A stretch of 64,000 bases of DNA, from positions 186,001 to 250,000 of the forward strand of contig NZ_SNUW01000004.1 of NCBI RefSeq assembly GCF_004376845.1, in the 5' to 3' direction. The notes under the pieces were generated by a model that saw only the letters and a program-made list of their open reading frames with translations, did not search any database and was not told where the DNA came from. Positions 43,704-53,300 of the stretch are shown piece after piece (the stretch's first letter is position 1; every line of letters begins with the position of its first letter). The DNA comes from Psychromonas algarum. Its GTDB lineage: Bacteria > Pseudomonadota > Gammaproteobacteria > Enterobacterales > Psychromonadaceae. Position numbers and translations under genes: made by a program.

Positions 43704-45174
43704 TTTCTTTTATCATCTCTGTTAATTCACCCCAAGTACCTATTAAAGGATGGGAAAAGGTTGCATTTTGTCCGTTATAAATAGGGTTAATTAGCCCCTC
43801 AAACTCGGCATTATTTTTTTCATTATTCACATTTAACTGGCCGCGACGTATATCAACACGCAACCAACCATGGTTTTTCATATCTACATTAAAAAGGATC
43901 GTTTCTGCAGATAATTGATAACGGGCAATGATTTCGCCATCAGCAATACATTCTGCAAAATAATGTGATTGGCTATCATTCACTGATAATGCATATTCAA
44001 CTACATTATTTTCAGCATCTTGCCCCGGTAATAAAGCGCCATCATTAATGTTAAACACTAAACCACATTGGCGTTCGATATAAACATGCCCTTGACGTAG
44101 ACCACTTAAAATCGCATTTCCTGATAACCAATCCGCATAAACAAAAGTGCTTGGGTCTCCATAAATAGAAGCTTCGATAGCATTGGGGTTACGCTCATGT
44201 GGTGCTAAGTGTGAATCGCTTCCCCCTACTGCAGCAATACGATAGCCTGCATTCCAAAGATGCGTTAACAACGCTAATGCCTCTTCTGTTGCTTTAGGGG
44301 AACTTGACCAAGTGGGATCACAGCAAACTTCTAGGGTATTGATTTTATTCAGTGGAATATCTGGATATTGCCAATGCCAAGGTTTCATCATTGGATGATT
44401 AATACTGATGTTACCTTCATCGATTGCAACTAAATTTATCCCCTGTTCGATAAGCGCAGCACTTGAATAATCGGCCTCTAGCATATTCAAAGATTGTCGA
44501 GGTCCATGGACGTTAAAGTGCCCTTGATCGGTCGTTACTTCAATTGCAGGTAATATTAATGTTCGCTCAGAAATAGGAAGTGCAGGATGGCAGATATTAT
44601 GTTCAGTGATAAAAAAGAAATCTAACGATTGTTGCTCTGCAATATTTACTGCGCTAGCAAGACTGTTATGACCATCTGATAATTGTGTATGTGCATGCAA
44701 ATCACCTCGATACCAACGCGGTTCTTTATTTACGCAGTAGTCATAATCAAAATCTATATGATGATTAATACTATTCACATTGATACAAGGTTGAGTCTTC
44801 GTAGCAAGTAGTTTTTCATTACTGCAGTGCTGAGAATCAATAATATCACTATCTTCAATATCAACACTGTAACGCATCGCTTTAGGTGACCTGTTTTCCC
44901 CCTCAAGGTTATATAAATGCAATTGCCAGTCACCAGCAGGTAAAGGACCAGGAATCCCCCCCAATGAAGCCGATTGCTCGGTTAAAATAAGTTTTTTACT
45001 CTCTTTTTCAAATAATAAATTTGCGCGTAACTGCTGTTCGCAGTCATACAGATAAGCATATAAAAAACCTTTTTTAATCGTCGTCGCCGTGATCGTTAAT
45101 GTTTTAATGTTAGCGCGAACGTTAAAATTTAAAACTCGATGACCAAACGTTAATTCACCGTTAAAATTCAACAT
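43693..45174 (-). CDS. CehA/McbA-type PHP-domain metallohydrolase
   Basis: 493 residues. The N-terminal about 145 residues form a beta-rich domain without signal peptide. The PHP metal site follows: YRGDLHAHTQLSDG (H160, H162, D167), FFITEHN, LPAIEVTTDQGHFNVHG, and later GGSDSH with the late ligands. This matches the CehA/McbA group, which contains phosphoesterases and the carbaryl hydrolase. Predicted to be cytosolic. In this operon it is most simply a phosphodiesterase acting on the imported compound, followed by the overlapping HAD phosphatase. The N-terminal domain is unusual and may shape substrate choice. Confidence 0.82.
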   Translation of the reverse strand: MLNFNGELTFGHRVLNFNVRANIKTLTITATTIKKGFLYAYLYDCEQQLRANLLFEKESKKLILTEQSASLGGIPGPLPAGDWQLHLYNLEGENRSPKAMRYSVDIEDSDIIDSQHCSNEKLLATKTQPCINVNSINHHIDFDYDYCVNKEPRWYRGDLHAHTQLSDGHNSLASAVNIAEQQSLDFFFITEHNICHPALPISERTLILPAIEVTTDQGHFNVHGPRQSLNMLEADYSSAALIEQGINLVAIDEGNISINHPMMKPWHWQYPDIPLNKINTLEVCCDPTWSSSPKATEEALALLTHLWNAGYRIAAVGGSDSHLAPHERNPNAIEASIYGDPSTFVYADWLSGNAILSGLRQGHVYIERQCGLVFNINDGALLPGQDAENNVVEYALSVNDSQSHYFAECIADGEIIARYQLSAETILFNVDMKNHGWLRVDIRRGQLNVNNEKNNAEFEGLINPIYNGQNATFSHPLIGTWGELTEMIKENEE

Positions 45175-45238
45175 TGTAGCTCCTTATTATTGGGGGATGG
45201 GTTGAATACACTCATCCCATCACCCCGATCAATATCAA

Positions 45239-46516
45239 TTAACGATTAGCTCGATCTAATGCACGCTGTGCGCGTTTAGCAGCTTCTTTTAGTGCTTTCT
45301 CAGCAGGAATATTTTCAATTTGAACCTGATCCGCAGCAATACTTAACGCATCGAGAATACGTCCGTTCGTCGGGTCAAAAAAGGTTTCTCTCGACATTTC
45401 CGCTTGTTTAAGTGGCATTAAAGCCTGTGGGTTTTCTTCTGTATATGCCTGATATTCAGGAACATTCTTCACGCTGTTACGCACAGGGATATAACCAGTT
45501 TGCATTGACCAATGTGCAGTATTTTTGGCATTCGTATAAAACTTCATAAACTCAAATGCCCCTTTTGCCGCTTCTTCATCAGTGCCTTTTGGCATTAAGA
45601 AGCTAACAACGCCTGCTTGTGGATTAGCTGGGTGCTCTCCCCAACCCGGCTGTACTGTTGCAGCTAATTTTGTAAAATCAAGATCACCTTGGTCACCCGA
45701 TGAACCGGTATAACCTAGAGCACGGTCTTTCATTACATCATCAATTGTTTTGTACCAATATTCCCATCCTTGGCCACCATGATGAATACGCATCGTTTTA
45801 TCTTGGTGGATCCATTGACGGAAGCTTTCCCAAACAGTGATCCATTCAGGTGAATCGATAAGTACGGTTTTACCATCATCACTAATCACTTTTGCGCCAT
45901 TAGAAAAAGCAGCATCCATTAGGTTGTTTTGTCCCCACATTGGCTCCCAACCATAGAATGTTGTGTTACCTGCAGCATCTTTTTTCTGTACAGCAGCAGA
46001 CACTTTTGCAACACCTTGCCAAGTATTTAGGTCATCTACGCTAAATCCATGCTCTTTTAGAATGAGCTTATTGTAATAAAAAATTTGCGTCGTACCGTAA
46101 GCAGGTAATGCATATACTTCACCATTATCCTTGGTCACTTGCTGACGAAATGAACCAATAAAGTCATCATAATTAAATTCCTTATCCATATAAGGTCTTA
46201 AATCACGTGTTAAGTTACGTGCAGCCATCATTTTCGCTTGACTTGAATAAAGTAAAACAAATTCAGGTGCAGTTTTTGATGCCATACCTGCTTGCAGTTT
46301 CTGGTACGTTTCATCGTAGTTACCTTGTAACGCCCCTTTAACTACATAGTCACTTTGTGAACTATTAAATTCTTCAATCAGTTCGGTTATCAGTCTCTGT
46401 GGTTTAGACCCACCTGAATACCAAAAGTTAACTTCCGTTGTCGCCATTGCATTAGCTGAGAATGCTAAAGCGCCTGCTGCGGTAGAACATAAAATTGCTA
46501 GTTTTTTAAGTTTCAT
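45239..46516 (-). CDS. UgpB-like extracellular solute-binding protein
   Basis: 425 residues with a signal peptide (LAILCSTAAGALAFSANAMA). Family 1 solute-binding protein: VNFWYSGG start, Q..GNYDETYQKLQAGMAS (as UgpB's KGNYEQNL region), IFYYNK, and the C-terminal AHWSMQTGYIPVRNSV that corresponds to UgpB's WHQKTGYLPITK. This resemblance supports glycerol-3-phosphate-like or phosphodiester ligands over plain sugars. Sits between the permease genes and the PHP gene, 6 bp from the permease. Confidence 0.85.
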   Translation of the reverse strand: MKLKKLAILCSTAAGALAFSANAMATTEVNFWYSGGSKPQRLITELIEEFNSSQSDYVVKGALQGNYDETYQKLQAGMASKTAPEFVLLYSSQAKMMAARNLTRDLRPYMDKEFNYDDFIGSFRQQVTKDNGEVYALPAYGTTQIFYYNKLILKEHGFSVDDLNTWQGVAKVSAAVQKKDAAGNTTFYGWEPMWGQNNLMDAAFSNGAKVISDDGKTVLIDSPEWITVWESFRQWIHQDKTMRIHHGGQGWEYWYKTIDDVMKDRALGYTGSSGDQGDLDFTKLAATVQPGWGEHPANPQAGVVSFLMPKGTDEEAAKGAFEFMKFYTNAKNTAHWSMQTGYIPVRNSVKNVPEYQAYTEENPQALMPLKQAEMSRETFFDPTNGRILDALSIAADQVQIENIPAEKALKEAAKRAQRALDRANR

Positions 46517-46522
46517 AGTTAT

Positions 46523-47464
46523 TTACTCTTTTACGCCGTTATCGGCAATGCCTGACAAAATTGTCTTTTGAAAAATAATGAATAGGGTTAATAGTGGTAG
46601 TACCGCAATACTGCTAGCAGCCATAATTTGTGACCAATTTAAACCGTAGTTGCCTTCAGCAATAAAGAACTGTCTGATTCCCGTTGCAATCAGGTTAAGA
46701 TCTTGAGAGGTAATTAATAAACTTGGCCACATGTAGCTGTTGTAATTGGTAATAAAAGTAATTAAAAATAAAGTCGCTAAAGCAGCTTTACATTGTGGCA
46801 ATACGATTGCCCAAAGTATTTTCACTTCTCCAGCGCCATCAATTCTCGCGGCTTCAATTAAAGAAGGATGCACTTTTAAAAATACTTGGCGTAGATAAAA
46901 CACACCAAAAACACTTGCTGCATTAGAGATAACTAAGCCCGTGTGGCTATCTAATAATCCCAAATTTGCTAGCGTGATATAAGAAGGAATGTAAGTCACA
47001 GCCCCAGGCAACATGTAACAAGCCATGACCACGAAATAGAGTAATGTTTGCGACCTAAATTTAAGCTGAGTAATGGCATAAGCGAACATTGCCGAATTAA
47101 CAATCACGATCAAAGTAGTAAATAATGCAACAGTAAAACTGTTCATAATATACAAACCAAAAGGAGCACTATTAAACGCTTCAATAAAAGATTCCCAACG
47201 AAATTGCTCAGGAAACAGGTTCATCGGATTGCTAAATATTTCATCGTTAGATTTCATCGATCCCATTAACATCCAAACAAATGGAAAAACCATAATGAGT
47301 CCAGAAAATATTAAAAAAACATGCTTTAACGATTTACTGAATATCGATTTTGAAACCCCATTAGTGACAGTTTTGCGTTGTTTAAACAAAGCCAATAAAA
47401 CTGTTAATGTTGACTTCTCATCTTGTTGCATAGCCCTTGGAAGGGGAATAGTTTGCGTTGTCAT
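46523..47464 (-). CDS. UgpE-like ABC permease
   Basis: 313 residues, six membrane segments after an N-terminal cytosolic stretch of about 45 residues that is longer than in UgpE. The ATPase-contact EAA loop reads EAARIDGAGEVKILWAIVLP. MFPFVWMLMGSMKS marks the start of the MalG/UgpE-type core. Partner of the permease encoded just upstream. Confidence 0.9.
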   Translation of the reverse strand: MTTQTIPLPRAMQQDEKSTLTVLLALFKQRKTVTNGVSKSIFSKSLKHVFLIFSGLIMVFPFVWMLMGSMKSNDEIFSNPMNLFPEQFRWESFIEAFNSAPFGLYIMNSFTVALFTTLIVIVNSAMFAYAITQLKFRSQTLLYFVVMACYMLPGAVTYIPSYITLANLGLLDSHTGLVISNAASVFGVFYLRQVFLKVHPSLIEAARIDGAGEVKILWAIVLPQCKAALATLFLITFITNYNSYMWPSLLITSQDLNLIATGIRQFFIAEGNYGLNWSQIMAASSIAVLPLLTLFIIFQKTILSGIADNGVKE

Positions 47465-47474
47465 AACGAGTTCC

Positions 47475-48362
47475 TTAGTAATATATCCAACGTTTACCCA
47501 TCTCGGTGTTAATAAGCGTTAGCACACCAGTGATCAGTAAAATAATAAGCGATGTTGCAGCTGCAGGGCCCATATCGTATAGCTCAAAGGCTTGCTGATA
47601 GAAAAGGTATAACAGCGTACGGGTACTGCCACTTGGGCCACCTTGAGTTAATATCTGGAATTGATCAAATGCTTGAATCGCGGTGATCATGTTAACGATA
47701 ACCAAGAAAAAAGTGGTTGGTGAAATAAGTGGTAAAGTAATTTTTATAAAACGTGTTAGCGGGCTACAACCATCAATTAATGAAGCTTCGTATAATGATT
47801 CAGGAATTTTATTTAAGGCGCTGATAAAAAATAACATGGTCCACCCAACTCCTTGCCATATTGTTACGATCATGACAACGATCATCGCAGTATCACCACT
47901 TTCTAACCATGGGATAGGTGCAAATCCAATTTTGCCAAGTAGTAAATTTGCTAAGCCCGATTTAGTTTCAAAAACCCAAGACCAAACAATAGAAACCGCA
48001 ACAGTAGGCGTTATCCAAGGTGAAAATATAACCGCACGATATAATTGGCTACCACGAAAGTTTTTATGCAACAGAAGAGCAAAAGCTAAACCTAACATCA
48101 CAGTTGGAATGACCACACCAAGCGCAAATACAAAGGTATTATTTAATGCTTGTAAAAATTGACTATCTTCAAGCATGTATTGGTAGTTTTCAAAACCAAC
48201 ATAACTGTACTCTGGAGAAATATAATCCCAGTCAGTAAAGCTAATATAAACACTCCAACCAAATGGAACGATCCAAAAAGTTAAAAGCGGAATTAATAAA
48301 GGAGCAATAAATAGCAATACCTTTAATTTTTCCGAAAGTGTGTGTGAATTAATTTTCATCAT
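47475..48362 (-). CDS. UgpA-like ABC permease
   Basis: 295 residues, six membrane segments; EAA loop EASLIDGCSPLTRFIKITLP, and PLLTFWIVPFGWSVYISF near the start, as in MalF/UgpA-type permeases without the large periplasmic insert. First transporter gene of the operon, 98 bp after the LysR gene. ATG-ATG start with AAGGAAAATA upstream. Confidence 0.9.
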   Translation of the reverse strand: MMKINSHTLSEKLKVLLFIAPLLIPLLTFWIVPFGWSVYISFTDWDYISPEYSYVGFENYQYMLEDSQFLQALNNTFVFALGVVIPTVMLGLAFALLLHKNFRGSQLYRAVIFSPWITPTVAVSIVWSWVFETKSGLANLLLGKIGFAPIPWLESGDTAMIVVMIVTIWQGVGWTMLFFISALNKIPESLYEASLIDGCSPLTRFIKITLPLISPTTFFLVIVNMITAIQAFDQFQILTQGGPSGSTRTLLYLFYQQAFELYDMGPAAATSLIILLITGVLTLINTEMGKRWIYY

Positions 48363-48460
48363 AGTATTTTCCTTAACTGTATGATGTGTATATTAAGTAG
48401 GCTCTGTGACAACATTGCTTTAGAAAACATTATATTTTCCACTGTCAAACCCAAGAAAAA

Positions 48461-49378
48461 CTAATGGCCAACCAATTCTTCGTTAGAAAAGGTATCTGCT
48501 GTTACCCCTTGGATATCTTGCTGATGCAACCAATCACAAAAAAAGTTTATCTTCGCGCTACGTTTATGTGGCGTGATAATGTAATGGCTTGAATCTGAGG
48601 GCATACTGCCGTTTAGCGCCAATACCAACTCACCACTAGCTAATGCCTTTGCAGCTACAAATGAGCGAACAAGCAATAAACCTATTGCTTGTTTGGCAGC
48701 CTCTAAAGCATGCAGTGAGTTATTGATTTCAAGTTTAATATTGGGCTCAACGGGAGGAATATTCAGATAACACAACCACTGCATCCAGCTTTCCTCATAA
48801 CCTTTAACTTGGATTGCTGGTAGATGAGAAATATCTTTATTAGCCAGTTCAGCATAATGTTTGCGTTTAAATGTTGGGCTACAGACCATGACCCACTGTT
48901 CTTGGCACAAGCGTTCAGATTGAATATCATCATTCGCAATAAAACCATTGGTTATTTCAACGTCTGCATCTTTACAAGCATCTCTTGAAGGCCAGTCAAC
49001 GAGTGATAAATCTAATTTGATAAAAGGAAACCTTTGGGTGAAATCACCTAACTTTGGTATCAGCCAGTTATGGCCAATTGAAGTGTTTGCTTTAATACGT
49101 AATACATCAGATTGTTGCTTGCCAAATAAAATCTGTGTTTGTAATTTAAGATGGTGCAGAGAGCCAGAAACAACAGGCAAGTATTGCTGGGCTGCCTGAG
49201 TAAGAGTGACACCACGTTGATTGCGAATAAATAAAGTGCAATCCAAAAATTCTTCAAGGCTTTTTAATTGCTGGCTAACAGCCGCCTGTGTAACGTGTAA
49301 CTCACGTGACGCAGCACCAATTGAACCAAGCCTAGAGACGGCCTCAAAAGCCATTAATGCTCGTTGTGAAGGAAGCAT
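48461..49378 (-). CDS. LysR-family regulator, GcvA-like
   Basis: 305 residues. N-terminal winged HTH (LPSQRALMAFEAVSRLGSIG, then ASRELHVTQAAVSQQLKSLE) and a C-terminal co-inducer domain. The LPSQRALMAFEAV opening is typical of the GcvA-like branch. It is on the same strand as, and directly upstream of, the transporter-phosphatase operon, so it probably controls it and may be read through into it. LysR proteins are usually divergent from their targets; here the arrangement is co-directional. Confidence 0.9.
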   Translation of the reverse strand: MLPSQRALMAFEAVSRLGSIGAASRELHVTQAAVSQQLKSLEEFLDCTLFIRNQRGVTLTQAAQQYLPVVSGSLHHLKLQTQILFGKQQSDVLRIKANTSIGHNWLIPKLGDFTQRFPFIKLDLSLVDWPSRDACKDADVEITNGFIANDDIQSERLCQEQWVMVCSPTFKRKHYAELANKDISHLPAIQVKGYEESWMQWLCYLNIPPVEPNIKLEINNSLHALEAAKQAIGLLLVRSFVAAKALASGELVLALNGSMPSDSSHYIITPHKRSAKINFFCDWLHQQDIQGVTADTFSNEELVGH

Positions 49379-49464
49379 AGATATACCCTTAATTTAAAAG
49401 CGGTTAAGGTAATCTATTTTTATGACAGGACTATGACATGATTAACAATTATTCTGAATTGCTG

Positions 49465-49815
49465 TTAATGACTGATAGTATTTGAAAAGACATTGATAAT
49501 AATACTCCCTATTAGAATAAAGGTAATACCGAGAACTGCGACCCAGTCAAGTTGCTGTCCATACCAGAGCCAACTAATCATAGTCACCAAAAAAATGCCA
49601 GCTCCGCACCAGATAGCATAAGCAATAGCAACAGGGATTGATTTAACTGTGATAGATAACAAAAAAAAGGCTAGCCCATAACAAGACAGCACTATTACAG
49701 TCGTTATTAGCTGTGTAAATTGTTGGGTCTTAGGTAGTAGCGAAGTCGCTATGACTTCAAATATGATAGCAAGTAGCAATGTAAATGCAGGCATTGAGGA
49801 GAGTAATTTAAGCAT
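49465..49815 (-). CDS. Small multidrug resistance (SMR) efflux protein
   Basis: 116 residues, four membrane helices. The essential Glu of helix 1 is present (LLAIIFEVIATSLL), as are the conserved AYAIWCGAG segment of helix 3 and Trp in SWLWYGQQ. This is the EmrE/QacE/Gdx family, proton-coupled exporters of quaternary ammonium or guanidinium compounds. The opening resembles EmrE-type more than Gdx, but no guanidine riboswitch or neighbour settles it. A second in-frame ATG eight codons later would give about 109 residues, closer to EmrE; neither start has a clear ribosome site. Confidence 0.9.
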   Translation of the reverse strand: MLKLLSSMPAFTLLLAIIFEVIATSLLPKTQQFTQLITTVIVLSCYGLAFFLLSITVKSIPVAIAYAIWCGAGIFLVTMISWLWYGQQLDWVAVLGITFILIGSIIINVFSNTISH

Positions 49816-50369
49816 AAATAGTCGTTTTATTAATTAGAATTGATAAATATTAGTCACCTAAAATACATGAGAAAAATGACAACATACCAATACCAAGCAT
49901 TAGATTTATTAATGTCCAATTTAAATTTAAGTTAAGCCCTCCCCCCTTTCATCATTTATTAAATTTTTCTCTTGAATAATCGCATGATATTTATTGTCCA
50001 ACAGCACAGAATTCTCAAAATAAAACATTCAACACTGCAAAAATATAAATAAGCTGTAAACTAATTTACAACAAAGATCACCCTACCTATTTTTATTCTA
50101 ATTCCATTAAGTATGTGATCTAAATTTTGCGTTGAAACAACAATCCACTAAGAGGCGCAAATGGACGTAAATGGTTATTCGATTAACGAAATTTGTAACC
50201 AAGAATCGAGTGATTTTAACCAGTAAAATAGAACTGCTATTTACTACGATTGGTACTAATATTAATGATCTTATTAGCAAAATAATAGGGATATGGTTAT
50301 CGTGATTAAGATTAACGACTATCAAAATAAATTAAATAAATTAAATAAATTATTATTTAAGGTGATTAA
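49816..50369. other. Divergent intergenic region with dispersed repeat
   Basis: 554 bases between the SMR gene and the GGDEF-EAL gene. It contains the long TIR element at 50098-50256. The rest is AT-rich with no gene; the ribosome site AAGGTGATT lies just before the ATG at 50370. Confidence 0.6.
50098..50256 (+). repeat. Dispersed element of about 160 bp with terminal inverted repeats (copy B)
   Basis: Second long copy, opposite in orientation to the one at 41523-41685. Left end TTCTAATTCCATTAAGTATG, right end TACTACGATTGGTAC; the ends are imperfect inverted repeats. Internal blocks ATCTAAATTTTGCG, ACGTAAATGG and ACGAAATTTG recur in the same order in both copies. No coding capacity. Confidence 0.65.
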
Positions 50370-53300
50370 ATGAATATTAATCATCTAAAAAATAACTTCC
50401 CTACTATTGCCATATTAACCAATATGATGGCAACTCCTTTCTCTGAAGGCATCATCTTTGGTGCTAAAGATTATGCGACTCAACAGCAGTATAATATTCT
50501 TTGTTTTAGTGGCGCTGAATTTGCTAAACCAGCTAAAACGAATATGTCTCGAGATAGAATTTTTGAGCTGATTGATAAGAAAGCGATTGATGGTTTAATT
50601 ATTCCAATGGGGGCATTGAGTCGATTTATTTCAATAGAAGAACAATTGCTATTTTTAGAGCAATTTTCACATATCCCTGTGATTACTGTCGCTAGTTCTA
50701 TCCCTGGTTATCTTGATGTTGGTTATACTCCCAAGCAGGGAATTGAAGAATTAGTAGAGCATTTAATCGGTGAACACCATGTTCAACGTTTTGCATTTGC
50801 AGGCCCAACAGGAACTCACCTTTCCACTCAACATAAAAAGCAATATTTTGAATCGGCACTAGCAACTCATGGTTTAAGCCTTAATCCTGGAATGTATATT
50901 ACTAGTGATATGTCAACTAATGAGCCAATTCCTCTACTTGATGAACTGCTAACCAAGCCTAAAATAGAATGGCCTCAAGCAATTGTTGTGAGTACAGACA
51001 GTCAAGCTATTTCCATTATCACCATATTAAACAAAAAAGGAATAAAGGTTCCAGAAGATATCATTGTGACTGGTAGCATGGGAGATATGGACAGCCTTTT
51101 TTCAGAGCCTCCACTAACAAGCATAATAGAACCAACCTATGAACTGGGATGGAACGCAGCTAAAAAACTAATAACATTGATTGAAGGAAATACAATAACT
51201 GAAAATACTGTACTTCCTACATCATTAGCCGTAAGGGAATCTTGTGGTTGCCTGCAATCAGACGCTGATTTGTTCCTGTTATCTAGTTTACCAAAGACAG
51301 TTAACTCCAAAAACATAGTAGATTTGGAAAATATTCAAGAAGAATTAGAACAAGTCATTAGCGCCATTTCACCTGAACAACAAAAATATGTTAATCAGGA
51401 TATCTCACACACGCTCACCATAATGCTATTTGCAGATTTAAAAGATGAAATGAGCCATCAATTAATTGCATATTTTACTAAGCATTTAGAGTCGGCCATA
51501 AAAACAGATCAAATATCCTTATGGAATAAACTTGCGCAAGCAGTTCATCATCGATTAATCCAATCGATTGATAGAATTAATAACAAAAGTAAAGCCGTCA
51601 AAATTGCTAGTGACCTATGCAAAATAGCGCAGCGATGTAATATTAAAGCAAGTCACTATCGTAGTTTTGAAACAGAAAAATATTTAGGTAGTATCAGGGA
51701 AATTGGTATTCAACTAAATTCAGAATTTAACCTTAATGAAATAGCTCAAAATTTACAAGATGGCCTTAATTTTAGCGATTGTTATATCAGTATTTTTGAA
51801 GATTTAGGTGAAGATAAAACACTAATGAGTAGTGTTTTTGCCATGCAGAATAAAGAACATTTAAGCACTTCAAACTCCCCTTACCCTTCCTCTGAATTAA
51901 TGCCACCTAACGTTAAAGCGTACGATCAATTATTTGCTTTAGTTGTTATGCCTTTATCTTTTAAAGAGGACTTTATTGGTACCTGTGTACTCGACCTTGC
52001 AGTAGGCAAAGGAGCAATATACGAAGGACTACTTACTCTTTTTTCTTCGGCATTAAAAAATCAGATACATGTTCATCGTTTAAGTGAAGCAGAAAAGAAA
52101 TTTAGTGATATTGCTCATAGTGCTTCAGACTGGCTTTGGGAAATTGATAGCAAAGCATGTTTTAAATACAGCTCAGATGGTGTTAAACAAGTATTAGGCT
52201 ATTCACAAGAGGAAATCATTGGCCGCCCAATGACTGATTTTATTGCTCATTCAGCCACGAACAATATACGAAAATTAATCAATTCTATGCAAACTCAACA
52301 TGAGCTAGAAGGCTTTGAAACTCGTTACCAACATAAAAATGGTACAGAAAGAGTATTACTTACTACTGGCAATCCTATTATTAAATATGGGAAAACAATC
52401 GGTTACCGTGGCGCCTATAAGGATATTTCACAACTAAAAGCACAACAAGAGCGAATAGAAATCCTCGCTTATCAAGATCCTCTTACCAATTTACCTAACC
52501 GTGTACAGTTCAATGAATTTTTGAATAAAACGATCTCAATATCAAAACAACAACAGCTAACATTTGCCCTTTTATTTATCGACCTAGATGGTTTTAAATT
52601 AGTAAATGACTCATTAGGTCATGATGGTGGTGACTTATTGTTAATAGAGGTTAGTAAATTATTAAAGCAATGTTTACGAAGTGGCGATATATTAGCTCGA
52701 TTTGCAGGCGATGAATTTACACTTATATTACCTAATATTAAAGATCAAAGTCTTATACAAGATACAGCTAAAAGAATATTAAAAACCCTATCAGCTCCGA
52801 TCATTATTAAAGAAAAAATTGTCTATATTAGTGCCAGTATTGGTATTGCTCTATTTCCAATTCACGGAGAGCAATCAAGGCTCTTATTAAAAAGAGCTGA
52901 TAAAGCAATGTACCTTTCAAAGCGTAATGGTAAAAACCATTTTTCTTTTTACGAGCAGGGTTTAGAAGATGCGCTTAATCGAACAGTAATGATCCGTCAG
53001 TCGCTACATACAGCAATTCGAGAAGATGATTTCTTTTTGGTATATCAACCTCAAATTGAAAATAAAACTGGAGAGATATCTGGAGTAGAAGCATTACTTC
53101 GTTTACCAGAAGAAAAATACCATAACATTACGCCAGATGAATTTATCCCTATAGCTGAAGAAGCCGGTTTAATTGAAGAAATTGGGTTATGGGTTTTTAA
53201 GACAGCCTGTATACAGCAACAACAATGGATAACCTCAGGTCTTAATTTAAAGTGCTCTATTAATGTATCAGCCAAGCAATTTAGAAACCCTAATTTGGCC

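Noticed and set aside
50107-50325. 72-codon minus-strand frame in the intergenic repeat
   Set aside because: Falls in the TIR element, which has no coding conservation with its second copy.
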